From contig NZ_JAPNNL010000005.1 of the NCBI RefSeq assembly GCF_027620315.1, positions 28,804-92,803 of the forward strand: 64,000 nucleotides of DNA. Reading direction: 5' to 3'. The position numbers and the translations under genes were made by a program. The notes beneath the pieces were generated by a model. It did not search any database and was not told the origin of the DNA. It saw nothing but the letters and a program-made list of their open reading frames with translations. Each line of letters starts with the position of its first letter. The first letter of the stretch is position 1. Source of the DNA: Nonomuraea corallina (GTDB lineage Bacteria > Actinomycetota > Actinomycetes > Streptosporangiales > Streptosporangiaceae). Shown piece by piece: positions 59,910 to 64,000 of this stretch.

Positions 59910-60737
59910 TCAGCCTGCGGCGATGGCGCGCCGCATCCGCCACAGCGAGGCGCGCAGGTGCCCGGAGAGCTCCGCGGGCACCCCCGCCTCCTCGGAGGTG
60001 GAGATCATGTTCTCCAGACCGGTCGCCTGCATCGCGGCGTTGTACTCCTCGGGAACGGACACGCTCACGTCGGCCTCGCCGGCGATGATCGGAAGCATCC
60101 GCTCCATCCAAGGCCGCAGCACGTCGCGCTTGAACGCCTCCACGTCACCGCCTTCCGCGTGGACCAGCGCCACGGCGTGATCGGCCCCGGCGCTCATGCC
60201 GTACATGCCGCTGAGCGCGGCCATGTCGTACAGCGACGCGAACCCCGGGTCCTCGCCCACCCAGTGGGGACGGCCGACAGGACTCAGCACGGGGGCGACC
60301 CGGTCGAACAGGTCCCGCGGGCCGCTGTAGAGGACGGAGGCCGCCTCCGTGCCGACCGTCTGGGGCACCGCCAGGATTCCGCCGGCGAGGAACCGCACGC
60401 CGTGCCCGTCGAGCCACCGGGCGAGCTCACGCGCCTGCCGTACGGAGCCGCTGGTGAGGTTGACGAGCGGGCCGCCGGAGAGTTCCCGCAGGACCGGCGC
60501 GAGCGTCTCCCGGACGCTGGCGTCGTCCAGGAGGCACGCCACCGTGAGGTCCCCGGCGTCGATCGCCTCGCCCGGGTCCGACGCCTCCCGCGCGCCGCGC
60601 GCGACGAGGTCGCCCGCCTTTCCGGGGGTGCGGTTCCAGACCGTCACCTCACGGCCGGCTTCGAGGAGGGTGCGCGCCAGCGTGCGCCCCATGGCTCCCA
60701 GACCGAGAAAAGCGATGCGTTCAGGTTTCATGTCCAT
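59910..60737 (-). CDS. NAD(P)-dependent reductase (imine reductase / beta-hydroxyacid dehydrogenase type)
   Basis: A 275-residue enzyme: Rossmann GLGAMGRTLA at the N-terminus and NRTP after strand 2 (NADPH preference), then a helical C-terminal dimer domain with YDMAALSGMYGMSAGADHAVAL, in the style of imine reductases. ATG 60737; a second Met two codons on. Confidence 0.82.
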   Translation of the reverse strand: MDMKPERIAFLGLGAMGRTLARTLLEAGREVTVWNRTPGKAGDLVARGAREASDPGEAIDAGDLTVACLLDDASVRETLAPVLRELSGGPLVNLTSGSVRQARELARWLDGHGVRFLAGGILAVPQTVGTEAASVLYSGPRDLFDRVAPVLSPVGRPHWVGEDPGFASLYDMAALSGMYGMSAGADHAVALVHAEGGDVEAFKRDVLRPWMERMLPIIAGEADVSVSVPEEYNAAMQATGLENMISTSEEAGVPAELSGHLRASLWRMRRAIAAG

Positions 60738-60960
60738 GGCCCCACTGTTCAACCTGGGCGGCTCCGGCCACAAGAACGCACTTCGAAGTGCGTGGTTACC
60801 CGGAGGTTAGCGACGCGGCGAGGGGCCTCGGGCCGCCCGTGGTGAACGATCGACGGCTGTGATTCGGGGTTCGTATTCTCAGGTCGCAAGCCCGTGACAG
60901 TGGTTCGCAAGGGGATGAAGGTGAAATATGGGTCATCTCGACGGGTGTTGAAGGCGGATC

Positions 60961-63513
60961 ATGGTGCGGGAAAGCGGGACCTGTCCGGATTGTGGGGCGA
61001 TGGTGGGGTCCGGAGCGGGGGTTCAAGAGCCCGTGTCCAGGTGCCCGCGGTGCGGACTGCTGCTGCAGGGGCCTGTGGCGTACGAGCTCTGGCAGGTGGA
61101 CCAGGCCCTCGCCGAGCTGAGCGGGCGGCAGGCCTGGTTGCAGTCGCGCCGCGGGGAACTGCTGGAGGTCCTGCGCACCGGCGGGCCCCATCCAGGTCCG
61201 CCGCACGTGGGGATGCCGCACGTGGGGATGCCGCACGCGGGGATGCCGCACGTGGGGATGCCGCACGCGGGGATGCCGCCGTATCCCGGGCCGCCGCCCC
61301 CGGGAACGGGGCCGTACCCCGGGATGGTGGGTGGGTCCCCGGCGCGGGAGGTCTCCCCGGCCGCCGCGAAGAACGTGCTGCTGATCCTCGGCGGGCTGCT
61401 GCTCGCCGTGGCGGCGGTGGTGTTCACGGTGGTGAGCTGGGGGCGGCTGGGCATCGGCGGGCGGGCGGCGGTGCTGGCGGGGTTCACCGCGCTGGTCATG
61501 CTGGCGCCGGTCCTGCTGACGCGGCGCAGGCTCACCGCGACGGCCGAGACGGTGGCCGGGTTCGGGGTGGTGCTGCTGCTGCTCGACGGGTACGCGGCCC
61601 GGAGGGCGGGATTCCTCGGCCTCGACGCTCTCGACGGGCTGCACTACACGGCGGGGGTGCTGGGGGTCACCGCGCTCGTCCTGGTGGTCCATGCCCGGGT
61701 CACGGGGCTCCGCGTGCCCGCTCCGGTGGCCGTGGTGCTGGCTCAGCCGGTCCTGCCGCTGCTGTTCGGTGAGCTGTCGGGGACCTTGCTGGTGGCCATG
61801 CTGGTGGTCACCGCGGCGGCGGACGCGGCGCTGGTCCGCTGCGGCAGGGGAGCGGTGCGGGTGACGGCCGCGGTCTGCGGCGGCGGGGTCGCCGCCTTAG
61901 CCCTGCTGGGGGGCGCGCTGTACGCGCTGGGGGCGCCCTCGGCCGGGGAGGCGGTGCTGAGGTCGGCGCCGCTGGCCGTGCTGGCGCTGCTCGGCGGGTT
62001 CGTGACGTGGCTGCTGGTCAGGGCGGGCAGGGCCGACGGGGAGCTCTGGGCCGCCGCGGTCACCGTCGGGACCGTGCTCGCCTTGATCGCCGTGCCGGCG
62101 GCGTGGGCGCAGCCGGTGCTGTGGATCTCGGGCACGGACTGGCGCGCACTGGGGTACCTGGTGCCGGCGCTGGCGGTGGTGCTCGCCGCCAGCTGGCTGC
62201 CCTGGCCGAAGGTGCGGTCGGCGGCCGTGGCCACCGGTGGGCTGGTGGCGCTGGGGACCGTGCTGACGCTGCTGCCCCGGCTCCTGGGCGCTCTGGTGTC
62301 GCCGCTCGCCTGGCTGGACCTGTTCTTGACGGGGACCTGGGGCGGAGCTCAGTGGGAGCCATTGGCGAGAGTGACGCCGGCGGACGTGGTGATGCTGGGC
62401 GCGGTGGCGGCCACCCTTCTGGCGGCAGCCGTACGGCTCAAGGGCGGGCGATCGAGGGCCGGGACTCCTGACGGTGCTGGGCGGCCGGGTGACGGGATGC
62501 CTGGCGGCGGGCGGCCCACGACGGCGCCTTCTGGCGGCAGGCGGTGGGCGGTGGGCGGTGCGCTGGTGTTCGGGGCGCTCATGGTCGCCGTCGCCCCGCA
62601 CGCGTTCGGGGCGCCCTATTCCGCCGCCGTGGCGGTGCAGGCGGTGCTCGCCGTCGCGGTGACAGTGGCCGCCGCCGTGAGCCGGGTGCCGTGGTGGGCC
62701 GTGACGTGCGCGGTCGTGGCCGTGGCGGCCTCGGGGCGGGCGGCGGCGTACGCGTTCGGCAGCGAGCCTGCGACCTTGATCGTGCTGCCGGTCCTGGGCA
62801 TGGCGGCGGCCGGGGTGGCGTGGGCGGCCAGGGTCAAGGGGCTGCGGGCGTGGGGGTTCGGCTTCGCCGTGCTGTTCCTCGGGCTGGCGGCGGTGGCGGC
62901 GGGGTTCTCGCTGGGCCTGCGCGTCCTGGTCGCGATGAGCGTGGGCTTCGCCGCGGCCGGGGTTCTGGTGCTGGTCAGGTCGCTGTGGGCGGGCCGGGAC
63001 CGGGCGATCGGCCTCCGGTACGCAGGCGTCGCCCTGCTGGTGCCGGCCTCCTGGTTGCGGCTGGCGGCGGACGAGGTCACCGTCGTCGAGGCGTACACGG
63101 TGCCGTGCTCGCTGGTCCTGCTGGGATCCGCCTGGCTGCGGCGGCGCGGCGCGCCTGTCTCGTCGTGGGCGGCGTACGGGGCGGGCCTGTCGGTCACGAT
63201 GGTGCCCAGCCTGGTGGCGGTGTACGCGGACGTGGAATGGCGGCGGTCGCTGGCGCTCGGCGTGCTGGCGCTGGTGGTGCTGCTCGCCGGGGTCAGGTTC
63301 AGGCTCCAGGCTCCCACGGTGATCGGGGCCGTCGTGGTGGCCGGGGTCGCGGTGCGCGAGCTGGGTCCGTACGTGTCGGAGATGCTCCTCGTGGTGCCGC
63401 GCTGGGCGCCGATCGCGGTCGGCGGGCTGCTGCTGGTGGTGATCGGGGCGACGTACGAGGCGCGCATGCGGGACCTGCGTCGGCTGCGTGACAGCTTGGC
63501 GTCGATGAGGTGA
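60961..63513 (+). CDS. Large polytopic membrane protein with zinc-ribbon N-terminus
   Basis: An 850-residue protein. The N-terminal zinc ribbon (CPDCGAMV ... CPRCGLLL) is followed by a helical segment, a Pro/Gly/Met linker with five near-identical pentapeptide repeats, then more than 20 hydrophobic helices from ~138. This resembles the SCO7460-like/DUF2157-type actinobacterial membrane proteins; function unknown. ATG 60961 after GAAGGCGG. Confidence 0.8.
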   Translation: MVRESGTCPDCGAMVGSGAGVQEPVSRCPRCGLLLQGPVAYELWQVDQALAELSGRQAWLQSRRGELLEVLRTGGPHPGPPHVGMPHVGMPHAGMPHVGMPHAGMPPYPGPPPPGTGPYPGMVGGSPAREVSPAAAKNVLLILGGLLLAVAAVVFTVVSWGRLGIGGRAAVLAGFTALVMLAPVLLTRRRLTATAETVAGFGVVLLLLDGYAARRAGFLGLDALDGLHYTAGVLGVTALVLVVHARVTGLRVPAPVAVVLAQPVLPLLFGELSGTLLVAMLVVTAAADAALVRCGRGAVRVTAAVCGGGVAALALLGGALYALGAPSAGEAVLRSAPLAVLALLGGFVTWLLVRAGRADGELWAAAVTVGTVLALIAVPAAWAQPVLWISGTDWRALGYLVPALAVVLAASWLPWPKVRSAAVATGGLVALGTVLTLLPRLLGALVSPLAWLDLFLTGTWGGAQWEPLARVTPADVVMLGAVAATLLAAAVRLKGGRSRAGTPDGAGRPGDGMPGGGRPTTAPSGGRRWAVGGALVFGALMVAVAPHAFGAPYSAAVAVQAVLAVAVTVAAAVSRVPWWAVTCAVVAVAASGRAAAYAFGSEPATLIVLPVLGMAAAGVAWAARVKGLRAWGFGFAVLFLGLAAVAAGFSLGLRVLVAMSVGFAAAGVLVLVRSLWAGRDRAIGLRYAGVALLVPASWLRLAADEVTVVEAYTVPCSLVLLGSAWLRRRGAPVSSWAAYGAGLSVTMVPSLVAVYADVEWRRSLALGVLALVVLLAGVRFRLQAPTVIGAVVVAGVAVRELGPYVSEMLLVVPRWAPIAVGGLLLVVIGATYEARMRDLRRLRDSLASMR
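61201..61275 (+). repeat. Five 15-bp tandem repeats in the linker
   Basis: Five units encode PHVGM, PHVGM, PHAGM, PHVGM, PHAGM. Copy number probably varies between strains. A flexible linker between the zinc ribbon and the membrane part. Confidence 0.9.
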
Positions 63514-63537
63514 GCGCGTGATCAGTGAAATAGCCAT

Positions 63538-63549
63538 TACCTACAGGTA
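63538..63549. promoter_or_regulatory. Palindrome upstream of the FAD gene
   Basis: TACCT-AC-AGGTA palindrome 11 bp before the GTG start at 63561, in the likely promoter region. Candidate operator. Confidence 0.4.
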
Positions 63550-63560
63550 GTGTGGGTTGG

Positions 63561-64000
63561 GTGGACACCTCATCGATCGCCGTCGTCGGCGGCGGCGCGA
63601 GCGGCGCTCTGACCGCCATCCACCTGCTGCGGCTCGCCCGCACCCGCAGGACGCCGATCACCGTCACGCTCATCGACCAGCACGGCCGGCACGCGCTCGG
63701 CCAGGCGTACGCGACCACCGATCCGCACCACCTGCTCAACACCCGGGCCGACCGGATGAGCGCCGTCGAGGGCGAGCCCGGCCACTTCCTGAGCTGGGCC
63801 CGCGCCGCGGGCCTGGACGCGACCGGGACCGGCTACCTGCCGCGGGCCGTCTACGGCCGCTACCTGCGCGAGGTGCTGGCCGCCTCGGCGGAGCCACCGG
63901 CCCGCGCGCTCCACCTGATCACCGGCACCGCCATCGGCCTGGCAGGCGACCACGCCGTACGCCTGGCCGACGGCCGCCGCGTCGCCGCGGACGCGGTCGT
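63561..64000 (+). CDS. FAD/NAD(P)-binding protein (partial, runs off the window)
   Basis: The first 146 residues begin with an FAD-binding Rossmann motif (IAVVGGGASGALTAIHLL) and DQHGRHALGQAYATTDPHHLLNTRADRMS, characteristic of the FAD-NAD(P)-binding family that includes lysine/ornithine-type N-hydroxylase relatives. GTG start at 63561. The 3' end lies beyond base 64000. Confidence 0.82.
   Translation, partial: MDTSSIAVVGGGASGALTAIHLLRLARTRRTPITVTLIDQHGRHALGQAYATTDPHHLLNTRADRMSAVEGEPGHFLSWARAAGLDATGTGYLPRAVYGRYLREVLAASAEPPARALHLITGTAIGLAGDHAVRLADGRRVAADAV

Noticed and set aside
61201..61275. CRISPR-like array
   Set aside because: Contiguous 15-bp repeats without spacers, in frame inside a gene. 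I saw no CRISPR array elsewhere in the window.

Overview
High-GC chromosomal window from a filamentous actinomycete. The order Streptosporangiales is my best guess, from GC-rich codon use, tRNA genes without an encoded CCA end, pSAM2-type integrative elements and secreted ricin-domain glycosidases; no rRNA or other decisive marker is present.

Layout. (1) 1-5.3 kb, chromosome: DUF6882 protein, a YCII/DGPF protein beside an ECF42-type sigma factor, a lipoprotein, a TetR regulator with a membrane protein, and a VapBC pair. (2) 5.4-40.2 kb: two actinomycete integrative and conjugative elements (AICEs) in direct tandem at one tRNA-Phe gene. Three copies of a 48-bp tRNA 3' core lie at 5412, 22278 and 40159. 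Both share the backbone GntR regulator, SCO3933-like protein, FtsK/TraSA-like translocase, SpdB-like protein, three small proteins, RepSA, Xis and Int. Element 1 carries an IS1380-type insertion, a low-GC NACHT STAND ATPase, two DUF5919 regulators, HD and Nudix hydrolases, and an integrase broken by a one-base insertion. Element 2 carries a WXG-like/RDD operon, a SacI-like restriction-modification system with Vsr, a group II intron, and an XRE-ATPase/kinase pair; its integrase is intact. (3) 40.2-45.5 kb, chromosome: tRNA-Glu/Asp/Phe cluster, metallophosphoesterase, metallopeptidase, MFS transporter, PspC protein, acyl-CoA dehydrogenase, tRNA-Lys and an integrase relic. (4) 46.1-52.0 kb: a compact candidate RiPP (ribosomally made, modified peptide) operon. 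A 50-residue precursor is followed by a strong hairpin and then overlapping genes for two JmjC/cupin oxygenases, an arginase-fold enzyme with an extra N-terminal domain, an MFS exporter and a 2OG-Fe(II) oxygenase. (5) 52-64 kb: DEAD-box helicase and cold-shock gene with a structured leader, a two-gene glycosidase operon under a LacI-type operator, small regulators and enzymes, a large membrane protein and a partial FAD protein.

Functional reading. The strongest candidate for an undescribed system is the 46.1-52.0 kb operon, whose logic suggests Arg-to-Orn conversion plus two or three hydroxylations on one peptide, then export. The AICE tandem is a natural experiment: aligning the two elements by eye exposes element-specific integrase arm sites, covarying hairpins, a repeated (A/G)GACGTC(C/T) operator-like motif, and an intron insertion whose homologous site in the sister element is empty.
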